A stretch of DNA of 64,000 nt from JANNYA01 sp031409855 (lineage in GTDB: Bacteria; Pseudomonadota; Gammaproteobacteria; Xanthomonadales; SZUA-5), in NCBI GenBank assembly GCA_031409855.1, contig JANNYA010000141.1:12702-76701 (forward strand), written 5' to 3'. This document shows, one piece after another, positions 37,687 to 46,165 of the stretch. Under the pieces are notes generated by a model, which was not told where the DNA came from, made no database searches, and saw nothing but the letters and a program-made list of their open reading frames with translations. Numbering within the stretch: the stretch's first letter is position 1; every line of letters starts with the position of its first letter. Both the position numbers and the translations under genes were made by a program.

Positions 37687-38886
37687 CTAAAACGCATTGA
37701 GCCCAGTAATTTCCCGCCCAACCACTAATTTGTGCACGGTTTCAGTGCCTTCATAGGTAATGACTGATTCCAAATTATTCATATGGCGAATGGGGCAGTA
37801 TTCGGTGGTAATTCCAGCGCCGCCAAGTAAATCGCGCGCATCGCGGGCAATTTCAATCGCCATGCGGCAGTTATTCCATTTCGCCATGCTGACTTGCGTC
37901 GGCTGCATTTTGCCAGCGTCTTTTAAGCGACCTAGCTGCAAACTCATTAACTGCGCCAAGGTAATTTGACGCGCCATTTCCGCCAAGCGCATTTGTACCG
38001 ACTGGGTTGCCGCCAACGGCCGATTGAAAATAATGCGGGTTTTGGTGTTGTCCAGCACTTCCCGATAACAGGCAATTGCCGCACCAATCGGGCCCCAAGT
38101 GATGCCATAGCGCGCTTGCGTCAAACACGAAAGCGGGCCGCGCAAACCTTTGACATTCGGTAGACGATTACTTTCCGGCACGCGCACATTGTCAAAATAC
38201 AGCTCTGAGGTAATCGAGGCGCGCAAACTCATTTTGCGATGAATATCTTTGGTCTCAAAGCCTTTCATACCGCGCTCAACTAAAAAGCCGTTGATGCCCT
38301 CTTCGGTCATCGCCCAAACAATGGCAACGTTGGCGATGCCGCCGTTGGTAATCCACATTTTGCTGCCGTTGAGGATCCAATCGCCGGTGGCGGCATCTTT
38401 TTTGGCATGCGTTTTCATATTGCCTGGATCGGAACCACCGTGCGGCTCAGTCAAACCAAAGCAGCCAATAATTTCGCCCTTCGCCATACCCGGCAGGAAG
38501 CGCTGCTTTTGCTCTTGTGAGCCAAAAGTATAAATCGGATACATGCACAAGCTTGATTGCACCGAAACAAAGCTGCGTATGCCGGAATCGCCCCGCTCTA
38601 ATTCCTGGCAAATCAAACCGTAACTGACCGCGTTCATGCCGGCACAGCCATAGCCTTCGAGGCTGGAGCCCAGCAAGCCTAGCTCGGCGATTTCTGGCAC
38701 CAGTTCTTTGGGAAAGCGCGAATTATCAAAGCACTCGCCAATAATCGGCAGCACGCGTTCATCGGTAAAGCGGGCAACGGTGTCTTGTACCATGCGTTCT
38801 TCGTCGCTCAACATCGAACGGATGTCATACAAATCTTCAGAATGCAGCTGGATGTGGGCGGTTTTGCCCTTGTTTGAATCGCTCAT
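37687..38886 (-). CDS. gcdH: Glutaryl-CoA dehydrogenase (acyl-CoA dehydrogenase family)
   Basis: A 399-residue flavoenzyme that oxidises and decarboxylates glutaryl-CoA to crotonyl-CoA in lysine/tryptophan breakdown. Features: LSDEERMVQDTVARF, VSYGLICQELERGDSG, SVQSSLCMYPIYTFGSQEQK, GCFGLTEPHGGSDPGNMKT (FAD and substrate loops), ILNGSKMWITNGG, LSCLTQARYGITWGPIGAA, and the catalytic-Glu region ITYEGTETVHKLVVGREITG. The SVQSSL and EPHGGSDPG segments favour glutaryl-CoA dehydrogenase over general acyl-CoA dehydrogenases. It stands as a single gene with its own terminator. Confidence 0.9.
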   Translation of the reverse strand: MSDSNKGKTAHIQLHSEDLYDIRSMLSDEERMVQDTVARFTDERVLPIIGECFDNSRFPKELVPEIAELGLLGSSLEGYGCAGMNAVSYGLICQELERGDSGIRSFVSVQSSLCMYPIYTFGSQEQKQRFLPGMAKGEIIGCFGLTEPHGGSDPGNMKTHAKKDAATGDWILNGSKMWITNGGIANVAIVWAMTEEGINGFLVERGMKGFETKDIHRKMSLRASITSELYFDNVRVPESNRLPNVKGLRGPLSCLTQARYGITWGPIGAAIACYREVLDNTKTRIIFNRPLAATQSVQMRLAEMARQITLAQLMSLQLGRLKDAGKMQPTQVSMAKWNNCRMAIEIARDARDLLGGAGITTEYCPIRHMNNLESVITYEGTETVHKLVVGREITGLNAF

Positions 38887-39052
38887 AATGCGGTGCTCGA
38901 TGCTTGGGGTGGCGTGATTCTAAACTCGAGGCGTGCAGTCGTGATGAACTTAGCGTAAGCGCTGACAAAGTCGTGCCCAAAGGCAAAATTGCGAAGCCAC
39001 AAAACCAAATTCGGCGCACACAGCGGTTGAGGCATTGGAAAGTCCCTGCCCT

Positions 39053-39610
39053 CTACAACTCCTTCAATGCGCTACGCGCCGCCAATAAATATTGCACAGC
39101 AGACCAGAGCGTCAGAATTGCCGCAATAACCAAGCATATTTCACCAATCGCGCGAATCGGCAGGGTCAAAAAGTCATCTTTGTATAAAAGCATGCCAAGT
39201 GCCACCATTTGTGCGATGGTTTTTATTTTTCCGGTGAGTGCGACTTTGACGCGCGCGCGCTTGCCGATTTCGGCCATCCATTCGCGCAAGGCAGAAATGC
39301 TAATCTCGCGACCGATGATGATGGCACCAATTGCTGCCAACCACGGCTCAGGCGTGGCTTGCACCAATAAAATTAAGACCGTTGAAACCATTAATTTGTC
39401 GGCGACTGGGTCTAAGAAGGCACCGAAGGAGCTTTCCATATTATATTTTCTGGCCAGATAGCCATCAAGCCAATCAGTCAGTGCCGCTGCTATAAATATG
39501 AATGCGGCAATGTTGTTGTGATACTTGATGCCACTGTAGAAAACGCCGACAAGTACCGGAATTAGGGCAATGCGAAGCAGCGTTAAGAGGTTGGCGATAT
39601 TGAGCGTCAT
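39053..39610 (-). CDS. pgsA: CDP-diacylglycerol-glycerol-3-phosphate 3-phosphatidyltransferase
   Basis: Inner-membrane enzyme making phosphatidylglycerol phosphate. About 185 residues from MTLNIANLLTLLRIALIP, with the CDP-alcohol phosphotransferase motif DWLDGYLARKYNMESSFGAFLDPVADK (DGx2AR...GxxxDxxxD) and several TM helices. The ORF reaches 39649, but its extra 13 residues lie in a REP-like unit (39605-39639) that also covers the ATG, so no clear ribosome site is visible and the start is uncertain. The uvrC gene that often precedes pgsA is absent. Confidence 0.93.
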   Translation of the reverse strand: MTLNIANLLTLLRIALIPVLVGVFYSGIKYHNNIAAFIFIAAALTDWLDGYLARKYNMESSFGAFLDPVADKLMVSTVLILLVQATPEPWLAAIGAIIIGREISISALREWMAEIGKRARVKVALTGKIKTIAQMVALGMLLYKDDFLTLPIRAIGEICLVIAAILTLWSAVQYLLAARSALKEL

Positions 39611-39639
39611 CCCCGGAGTGTACCCTGCGGGGAATCTGC
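39605..39639. repeat. REP-like palindromic half-unit at the pgsA start
   Basis: A single hairpin unit, cgtcatccccgg...gcggggaatctgc, matching the arms of the element at 9469-9584. It overlaps the proposed pgsA start codon. Just beyond it, GCGCATCAACTTCG is repeated twice (39641-39654 and 39658-39671). Confidence 0.6.
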
Positions 39640-39723
39640 GGCGCATCAACTTCGACGGCGCATCAACTTCGGCTTGGCGAATGCTTCGAGTTGACCAAGG
39701 CTTCGGTTTAATGGGGTGCAGCG

Positions 39724-40728
39724 TTATTGCGGACGTTCGGCATCAAAACGAATCGCAGTGCCGCCTTGAACTGGGCCGGTGCGCGCGCTGTTATGTATGT
39801 ATAGCGTGACATTTTCGCGCACGATGATTGAGCCGCGTATTGTCACGCCAGCACCGATAGTTACCGTCGTGCGTGGGTTTTCATTGCATCCTACGTTGAA
39901 CCAACCACCACACTGGCTACTGCGTATTTCCAGGGCACCGTCGATGCGGGTATTGCCAGATAAATCCACGCGCCCGCTGCGGGTCAAAATATTGGCTTCG
40001 ACCACGGTATTATTTAGCAGCACGTCACCCGAGCCGGTGTCGATATGGCGCGTAATAACCGCGCCGTTGGCCTTCACCGAGCCCGAGCCCGTATCAATAA
40101 TCCCGACGACGCGTGCGCCGCTTCCTAGCGTCACGCTGCCTGAGCCGGTGTCGATACCCTGACTTTGCGCCTGTGCGGCTAAGTTGACACTGCCCGAGCC
40201 CGTATCAATAGCGCCGCTGATCGCGCGATCACTCAGTGCAACGCTGCCCGAACCGGTGTCAATATCACTGCAACGGCCACCGGGCCCTATGGAAACTCGA
40301 CCGCTGCCGGTATCGATGACGCCAGCGCTTGCGCCTGCACCCAAAGTAACGTCACCCGAGGCAACATCAATACGCCCTAACACGCGTGCATTGCGGCCCA
40401 AAGTGACATTGCCGCTGGCGGTATCAACCGAATCGGCCTGCGCACGCTCGGCTAAAAATACGTCGCCGCTTGCGGTATCAATCACGGTGGCGCGGGCGTC
40501 TGTTTCTAGCAATACATCGCCGCTTGTGCTGTCCGCGCCACCCGCCTTAACGCCTGCGGGCACCAAAATATTATCGCTGGTGGTGTCGCCGTTGCCACCG
40601 TTGTTAAGCACGAGCGAATTAGCATTAGCGCTGCTGACACACGCCGAACTAAGCGCTAAAACGCCACTAAATAGGGCAACGCGGCTGAATCTGCGTGAAT
40701 TTTCATGCGTAGCAGTATTTTTTGACAT
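39724..40728 (-). CDS. Exported beta-helix protein with 18-residue IDTGSG repeats
   Basis: A 334-residue protein with an N-terminal export signal (RVALFSGVLALSSAC-VSSANA; a poor lipobox around Cys30 is possible). From about residue 60 to 260 it has eleven repeats of [I-D-T-G-S-G][S-V-x-L-x-x][x-A-x-x-x-G]. The repeat serines fall at 69, 87, 105, 124, 142, 160, 178, 196, 215, 233 and 251, so the period is 18 with two 19s. Eighteen residues is one coil of a left-handed beta-helix built of three hexads. A cysteine-containing loop (QCGGWFNVGC) and a second coil-like segment close the protein. DUF4097-type TGSGDV strands are a looser match. Function unknown; perhaps a surface fibre or scaffold. 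Confidence 0.85.
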   Translation of the reverse strand: MSKNTATHENSRRFSRVALFSGVLALSSACVSSANANSLVLNNGGNGDTTSDNILVPAGVKAGGADSTSGDVLLETDARATVIDTASGDVFLAERAQADSVDTASGNVTLGRNARVLGRIDVASGDVTLGAGASAGVIDTGSGRVSIGPGGRCSDIDTGSGSVALSDRAISGAIDTGSGSVNLAAQAQSQGIDTGSGSVTLGSGARVVGIIDTGSGSVKANGAVITRHIDTGSGDVLLNNTVVEANILTRSGRVDLSGNTRIDGALEIRSSQCGGWFNVGCNENPRTTVTIGAGVTIRGSIIVRENVTLYIHNSARTGPVQGGTAIRFDAERPQ

Positions 40729-40900
40729 GATGCTTCCTCAAATGGATCGATTCGCTGTTTTAGCGTCGGATATTGAGTCAATGCAAATGATGTGCCACGC
40801 GCAGTGGCCTTTGAATGGGGCGCTTTTTGGTGCTTTTGGATCGTTTTTGGCACGTTAGCGTGACGTCTATTCGCGCCATTGGGACGTGCACTCTCAGTTT

Positions 40901-41998
40901 TTAAACAGATAAGTCGCTAGCGCAACGTATAAATTCTTGAATGACTTGATCACCAGTCGATTGCGCAAGCACCAAGCTTGGGAAGCGGGCGCGAATTTGA
41001 TCCGTTAGGCGCTTTAGTTTGTGGCTGTTCAAAGTTTTGCCTAAACCAAATACATCGCGGCCCACGTCGGATACAAAGCGATGCAGCTTGAAAAAATACA
41101 GCTCTTGACCGTCGGTCAAGAACTCAATGACGTGTTGCCCAGAGTCGGGTTGCGTTAAATCCCGGCCGTTGCGCATTTCGCGTTCACGCACCAAACGTAC
41201 TGCGCTATCCACCAGTGCCATAAACGGCTCGCCGACATTGGCGGTGTCTAGATCGGCGGAAACCAAAATGAGGCGCGCGCGACGACGCAGGATCGGGTCA
41301 TTCAAATAGTCCGGGTGTGCGGCAATGAACGCGCGTGCCAGCGAGGACGATAGCGAACCGCCGGAGGTGATTACTGCCGGGCTATTGATTGCAATCGCAT
41401 TTCCCGAGTGCGGCGGATGAATTCTGCCGTGCTCGGGGCTTTCCGGACGCGCATCAAAGGTGCTGCCAGCAATCATCCAGGCCAAAGTATCAAAAAACTC
41501 CGCGTGTTCGGACTGGCTAAAGCCAGAGGCACGCAAAATTCGGTGCGTTTCGGCAATGCTGGCGCGTTCATTCGCGCCGACACCGTCTTTATAGTCTAAT
41601 TTTTCCCGTTGCCGCAGGTCATGGCAGTTGGAAAACAGCGCGAGCAGCAGCCACTCTTGTGCCTCAAGCCCGCGCCAGCCCAGCTGTAAACGTGTGCGCG
41701 CCAAGCGCCCGTTCAGTAATTCAAGTGCGTGCTCTTCATTGTGGTAGGTGTGAACGTCATCGCCCCAGCTGCCGTGACGGCTAGCCATGCGCACAAAACT
41801 CAATCCCAAGGCATCTTGGGTGTGTTGCAGTAACGGCGCAAAGCTGGCGCCAAAAAACTTTAGAAATGAGGCACCCACCGTCGCCATGACCGGCGGTAAA
41901 TCTGGCCGTCGCTCGCGTAGCAATGCATGTGCAGCCGCCACCGAAGCGTGTGCCAGCTCACAGGCATCCGGTTCAAAATGAGCGAAGTGAAAATCCAT
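40901..41998 (-). CDS. HD-domain protein resembling class I cyclic-nucleotide phosphodiesterases
   Basis: About 365 residues. The metal-binding pattern YHNEEHALEL, then NCHDLRQRE and later VSADLDTANVGEP is like the YHN..HA / HDxxH / H.ADL.NP set of class I phosphodiesterases. The middle histidine pair is reduced to a single HD, and the last segment lacks its histidine. A metal-dependent phosphohydrolase is the safest description. The start is uncertain: the ORF reaches 42073, and ATG 41998 (MDFHFAHFEPD) is preferred because the upstream 25 residues look non-coding and span a TATACT promoter-like box. No clear ribosome site. Confidence 0.75.
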   Translation of the reverse strand: MDFHFAHFEPDACELAHASVAAAHALLRERRPDLPPVMATVGASFLKFFGASFAPLLQHTQDALGLSFVRMASRHGSWGDDVHTYHNEEHALELLNGRLARTRLQLGWRGLEAQEWLLLALFSNCHDLRQREKLDYKDGVGANERASIAETHRILRASGFSQSEHAEFFDTLAWMIAGSTFDARPESPEHGRIHPPHSGNAIAINSPAVITSGGSLSSSLARAFIAAHPDYLNDPILRRRARLILVSADLDTANVGEPFMALVDSAVRLVREREMRNGRDLTQPDSGQHVIEFLTDGQELYFFKLHRFVSDVGRDVFGLGKTLNSHKLKRLTDQIRARFPSLVLAQSTGDQVIQEFIRCASDLSV

Positions 41999-42111
41999 GC
42001 AAGCGGGCTTGGTCGACGTAAGTTGTGTTGAGTATAGAGAGGCAGCTCGCTTGCGGCGAGCGCTATCACACAAATTTGATAGCGATTAGCGCACCCAAAG
42101 CGCTCAGAAAC

Positions 42112-42138
42112 AAAAAAGCGACGGGTTAGCGTCGCTTT
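42112..42138 (-). terminator. Terminator of the TorF-like porin gene
   Basis: Stem AAAGCGACG-ggttag-CGTCGCTTT. On the minus strand it is followed by a T-run (the AAAAAA at 42112-42117 read in reverse). It lies 50 bases past the porin stop, typical of a Rho-independent terminator. Confidence 0.88.
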
Positions 42139-42188
42139 CGTGGTTATTGCTTAGTTTTTAGCGTTCGTTCTAAGGCTGTAACTCGAAC

Positions 42189-42905
42189 TTAAAAAGTTGT
42201 CGCCATCGAGAAGACAAACTGGTTGTCGTTGGTTTCACCATAGATGCCTTCAAATGCACCGTTGGTGTCGACATAAGTTAACCCGACTGTCAATGGACCA
42301 AAGGCGCGACTGACGCCGACCGACTTATCAACAATACCGCCACCAAATGCAACTGGGTCATCCAGGTCATAATAGCCAACCGAAGCCGCCACGGTGTACT
42401 CTTCAGCAATGACAATGCTGTAGCCTAGGTTGTAATAAATTCCAGTTTCGTCCGTAGCAAAGACATCGTTGGAATAGCCAATCAGGCCGCTGAAGCCTTT
42501 GTAAACCAACTTTCCGGTCAGCTCTGTATAGGCAAGTGGAATGTCTTCACCGGGATAATTGAAACGCACCAGCTGTACGTCAGCGGTCAAATCTTCCGCC
42601 AATTCGCCTGTCCAGCCCGCGTAAAGATCGATTTCTAAGTTTGCGCCCGCAGTGCCACCGAAGTCGACGTTCGAGCCCGAAATGCCAAGATACACGCCGG
42701 AATCGCTGTAATAGGTGAAAGCGCCCTGTAAAGCAGGGTCATTCAAATTCTGTGAAATGCCGCGAAACCGATAGTCGCTGACGAATGTCAGTGTGGCAAC
42801 GAATGGGGATTTCGCTTCTTCTTGCTCGCTGTCTTGAGCGAACGCACCGTTCGCAAAGAAACCGAGCATTGCTGCAACTGCCGCTGATAGGAGTTTTGCT
42901 TTCAT
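42189..42905 (-). CDS. TorF-family putative outer-membrane porin
   Basis: A 238-residue beta-barrel with signal peptide (LLSAAVAAMLGFFANGAFAQ), then VATLTFVSDYRFRGISQNLNDPALQG, the hallmark start of the TorF/Gcw_chp (TIGR02001) family. Alternating aromatic strands follow (GVYLGISGSNVDF, IYYNLGYSIV, YTVAASVGYYDL) and it ends in F (FSMATTF). AAGGGAAACAA lies directly before the ATG. Probably allows passage of small solutes across the outer membrane. Monocistronic with its own terminator. Confidence 0.9.
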   Translation of the reverse strand: MKAKLLSAAVAAMLGFFANGAFAQDSEQEEAKSPFVATLTFVSDYRFRGISQNLNDPALQGAFTYYSDSGVYLGISGSNVDFGGTAGANLEIDLYAGWTGELAEDLTADVQLVRFNYPGEDIPLAYTELTGKLVYKGFSGLIGYSNDVFATDETGIYYNLGYSIVIAEEYTVAASVGYYDLDDPVAFGGGIVDKSVGVSRAFGPLTVGLTYVDTNGAFEGIYGETNDNQFVFSMATTF

Positions 42906-43095
42906 TTGTTTCCCTTGTCTGAACTGGTGGTGTTGGCTGATTGTGAACCAACAAACTGCGTTTGACTACTCTAGTGAGGCTTTGAATCGTGCACATGTGT
43001 GATTCTTAATGCTGAACGCAGATAGGTGCTGACACCCAGCGCTGTGGCCCGTAACATTGCGCCAATTTAAATTGCGATCACAGCGGGCATAAGCC

Positions 43096-45045
43096 ATGAC
43101 TACACCCACAATTCCGGGCTATCGGATCGTTAGAGCATTGTCTGAGGCGAATCGCGCGAACGTTTATCTTGCCGAGCAACAATCTTTACAGCGTTTGGTG
43201 GCCCTTAAAGTCTTGAGCTTTGCGATGAGCGATAACGAAGCCTCCAGGCGGCGCGTGATCGAGGAAGGTAAAGCCGCAGCAAGGCTGACGCATCCAAATT
43301 TACTCAGCGTATTTGACATTGGCGAGGCCGATGGCCGCCCCTACATCGCGACCGAATACGTTTCCGGCGGCACGATGCGTGATCGCTTGAGCAATGGCGC
43401 GCTTGAGATCGACAAGGTGCTGTCGATTGCGCGTGACCTTGTGACCGGCTTAAAATTTTTGCATAGCCAAGGTTTTTTACATCGCGATATCAAGCCTACC
43501 AATGTTTTTTTTAGGGAAGACGGCACCGCATTGCTGGGTGAGGCGGGTGTCGCACGTGCGGTGAGTGGAAAAACGCCTGAAAATGAGCAGGTCGCTTTTG
43601 GTAGCCCACACTATATGAGCCCAGAACGCGCGCAGGCCCTACCTTCCGACGGTCGCTCTGATCAATACAGCCTAGCGGTAGTGATTTGGGAAGCGTTGAC
43701 CGGCAAGCCGCCGTTCGACGCGGATGATCCATTTCAGGTGGCGATTAAACATATCAGCGAAGCGGTACCCGCGTTGCCGCTGGCGTTAGCGGTGATGCAG
43801 CCGATTCTGGGCCGTTGCTTAGCCAAGCAAGCTGAGCAGCGTTTTACCAATGCTGCTGAGCTACTCAATGCAATTGAGCAACTGATCGCGGCACGCGTGG
43901 CGAGCGGCCAAACGCCAAGTACGAAAGCGGCGAGCAACCCAGCGCCGCTTGCGCAAAAGCCGCTGCAGTCACATACAGCGGTGTCACCAACAGCGGCGGC
44001 AGATATGAGCGCGCCGACGGCGATTATGCGCGTCGATATACTGCCGCCGAATAGCCCTGGGCGTGATGATTTAGCCGTTACCTTATTGGGCAATGCCACC
44101 CAGCCAGTTGCCGTCGTGCCCGAGCGCCAAGCTGCTGCCAAACCACCCGCGATGGGTGAAACAGCCGTTATGCCGGTTCTGGATGCGCGCAATTTAGCTA
44201 CGCCAGGGCAGAGCGCCGGTTCGGCGACCGCGATCGTGGTACCCGTGCCCGAGCGGCGCGTTGTTGCAGCACCGGCCATTCCGCCTGCGACTGTGGTCGG
44301 GCAGCGGGCGATCACGCCCGAGCAATTGGCAGCAAAAGCGTCTGCGCCGATGCCTGCCTCAGCGGCGACAATGGTGAGCCCGGCTTATGCGCCGCCCGCA
44401 CCATTTACGCCGCCCGCAGCCGCTCCCGGTAATTATGCCGCCCCGGCACCCTTTGCTCCGGCACCCTTCGCCCCGCCGCAGCCAAATGCCGCACCCTTGA
44501 TGCAAGCGCCCGTGCCGCGTGTCGATGTGAAACGTTCCGGCGCTGCTGGCTGGCTGATTTGGATTGGCGTGCTGGGGCTACTGTGTGCCGGTGCCGCCAC
44601 TTGGTGGGTACTTAAAGGCAGTAAAGAGCAACCGCAAAATATAGCACCGACGCCCGGAGCAGGGCAGGTTGGTGATGCTGGTGCATCAGCGTCCGCGCGC
44701 GAAACCCCGGTGCAACCACCACAAGCCGGTGTGGCTGGTGACGTTGGCAGCTTAGATGCCCTTTCAGCAAAAGCGAGTGCGGCGTTTGCAGCCGGGGATT
44801 TTGTTTCGCCAGTCGGTGAGTGCGCCGCATTTTATTACCAGCAAATTTTGGCGCAAACCCCGGACGATGCCTTTGCGCGCGCGCGCTTGCAAGAAACCGG
44901 CGATGGCGCGGAAGCGCAGATTCGTGCTGCGCTGCAAGCCGGCACGCAAAGCACGGCGCGCGCGTACTTGGATAATGCGTTAGTTTATTTCGCGGATCGC
45001 GAGAGTTTCAAAAGGTTAAAAGCAGAGTTTGACGCGCAATCGTGA
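43096..45045 (+). CDS. Membrane Ser/Thr protein kinase with altered DFG motif
   Basis: A 649-residue protein. The kinase domain (about 8-275) keeps the Lys in LVALKVL and the catalytic loop HRDIKPTNV, but the metal-binding DFG is replaced by E-A-G (ALLGEAGVAR) and the P-loop glycines are poor (ALSEANRANVYLAE). It could be a pseudokinase or have altered metal use. A long Pro/Ala-rich linker (about 280-475) carries possible phosphorylation sites. One TM helix (about 483-503, GWLIWIGVLGLLCAGAATWWVL) leads to a periplasmic TPR-like tail with repeated helices (FYYQQILAQTPDDAFARARL). Divergent from the porin gene. Target unknown. Confidence 0.9.
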   Translation: MTTPTIPGYRIVRALSEANRANVYLAEQQSLQRLVALKVLSFAMSDNEASRRRVIEEGKAAARLTHPNLLSVFDIGEADGRPYIATEYVSGGTMRDRLSNGALEIDKVLSIARDLVTGLKFLHSQGFLHRDIKPTNVFFREDGTALLGEAGVARAVSGKTPENEQVAFGSPHYMSPERAQALPSDGRSDQYSLAVVIWEALTGKPPFDADDPFQVAIKHISEAVPALPLALAVMQPILGRCLAKQAEQRFTNAAELLNAIEQLIAARVASGQTPSTKAASNPAPLAQKPLQSHTAVSPTAAADMSAPTAIMRVDILPPNSPGRDDLAVTLLGNATQPVAVVPERQAAAKPPAMGETAVMPVLDARNLATPGQSAGSATAIVVPVPERRVVAAPAIPPATVVGQRAITPEQLAAKASAPMPASAATMVSPAYAPPAPFTPPAAAPGNYAAPAPFAPAPFAPPQPNAAPLMQAPVPRVDVKRSGAAGWLIWIGVLGLLCAGAATWWVLKGSKEQPQNIAPTPGAGQVGDAGASASARETPVQPPQAGVAGDVGSLDALSAKASAAFAAGDFVSPVGECAAFYYQQILAQTPDDAFARARLQETGDGAEAQIRAALQAGTQSTARAYLDNALVYFADRESFKRLKAEFDAQS

Positions 45046-45109
45046 GTTCAAATCATCGGCTAAAGACACGCTGCAGCCTGAACTTGACTTGCTGGGTTGC
45101 TGCGCCCTG

Positions 45110-45574
45110 TCAAATCTCGCTGCCATCTTTTTTCGAAAAGCCACCGCCGCCCGAGTAGCGCCCGGCATTGAATTTCATATCAATATCGGAATATTCGCCC
45201 GAGTCCAAATCACTGCGCGAGCCCACGACCAATAAAATCACATCGGCATCGCTGCGGTTTTGCATACAGTGGCCATCTTTTATGCCAGCGGCAAATCCAG
45301 CGCTTTCGCCAGCGCGCAGCGTGATTTCGCCGGCGTCAGTTAACAGCACGACGACGCCGGAAATTACAAACACAAACTCGTCTTCATGGCTGTGCCAATG
45401 GCGTTGGCTGGACCAAACGCCGGGTGGCAGACGCACCCGATTGACGCCAAATTGGGTGAGGCCCGTCACATCCCCCAGCACTGTCCATTCGCGGTCGCGG
45501 CAGGGAATATCGAAAGGCGGCGGATAGCGCGTGCCGCGTCGTTGCTCGGCTTTCGTCTCATCAATTTTGCCCAT
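45110..45574 (-). CDS. Cupin-domain protein
   Basis: About 154 residues with a single cupin fold: RHWHSHEDEFVFVISGVVVLL (motif 1 with two His and one Glu) and HCMQNRSDADVILLVVGSR (motif 2). A small-molecule metal-binding enzyme or storage role is possible; the reaction is not evident. The ORF extends upstream to 45727, but that part runs through the repeat mosaic and reads like repeat translation. ATG 45574 (MGKIDETKAEQ) begins the conserved part. The C-terminus is glycine-rich (RYSGGGGFSKKDG). Confidence 0.8.
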   Translation of the reverse strand: MGKIDETKAEQRRGTRYPPPFDIPCRDREWTVLGDVTGLTQFGVNRVRLPPGVWSSQRHWHSHEDEFVFVISGVVVLLTDAGEITLRAGESAGFAAGIKDGHCMQNRSDADVILLVVGSRSDLDSGEYSDIDMKFNAGRYSGGGGFSKKDGSEI

Positions 45575-46165
45575 CGGTTCGTTTCCCAGTTTGGTCGCGC
45601 GGCAGAGTTTAGCGGGATTCTGGGCAAGTCTCGCGGCAAATAAATCCGGCGATGAGCGACACGACCAATAAGCCTCTCCATGAACCTCGCGGAAAAATGC
45701 ATCGTCATTGCGAACGCAGTGAAGCAATCTCGTCGTTTAAAGCTAGATTGCTTCGCTACGCTCTCTCCATGAACTAAAACTGTAAGTTATTGATTTATAT
45801 AGAAGGCGCGTTTCGAACAACCTCGTCATTGCGAACGAAGTGAAGCAATCTCAACGCGGCAAGACTAAAAGACGAGATTGCTTCGCTGCGCTCGCAAAGA
45901 CGAGGTTCATGGTCTCTCAACAGCCGCTTTGTGGCTGAAAACTCGCAAAGACGAAGTTCATGGTCTCGGGGCAGCCGCTTTGTGGTTGAAAAAACGCGAT
46001 GAGCGACACGGCAGAAAAGTCTCGCGATGAGCGACACGGCAGATAAGTCTCGCGATGAGCGACACGGCAAATAAGTCTCGCGATGCCAAAGTGTGACCGA
46101 TAGCTTGTTTAGTCCAATTTAGATTTGCATTATCCGCGCTATCTTTTAGAGCGCATGGATTCGCA
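45575..46165. repeat. Mosaic of short repeats between cupin and ppsA
   Basis: No gene is supported here. Elements in order: a diverged copy of the 28-bp unit (45648-45676); a CGTCATTGCGAACGC-type palindrome (45703-45765) flanked by a 12-base direct repeat CTCTCCATGAAC (45674-45685, 45763-45774); a second, near-perfect palindrome (45821-45852 / 45874-45905, 28 of 32 positions matching); a 51-bp tandem pair (45891-45941, 45942-45992); and a 28-bp unit CGCGATGAGCGACACGGC... repeated three times plus a partial fourth (45995-46085). The CGTCATTGCGA palindrome is a widespread dispersed bacterial repeat. The rest may be expansion from it. Confidence 0.8.

Noticed and set aside
38887..39052. tRNA genes, often found next to pgsA
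   Set aside because: No cloverleaf or conserved TTCGAATC-type arm was seen in the gap.
38904..39461. 185-codon plus-strand ORF antisense to pgsA
   Set aside because: Shadow of a well-supported membrane enzyme, no ribosome site or domain.
45995..46085. Possible CRISPR array from 28-bp repeats
   Set aside because: Units are directly adjacent with no spacers, and no cas genes are present. It is a tandem repeat.
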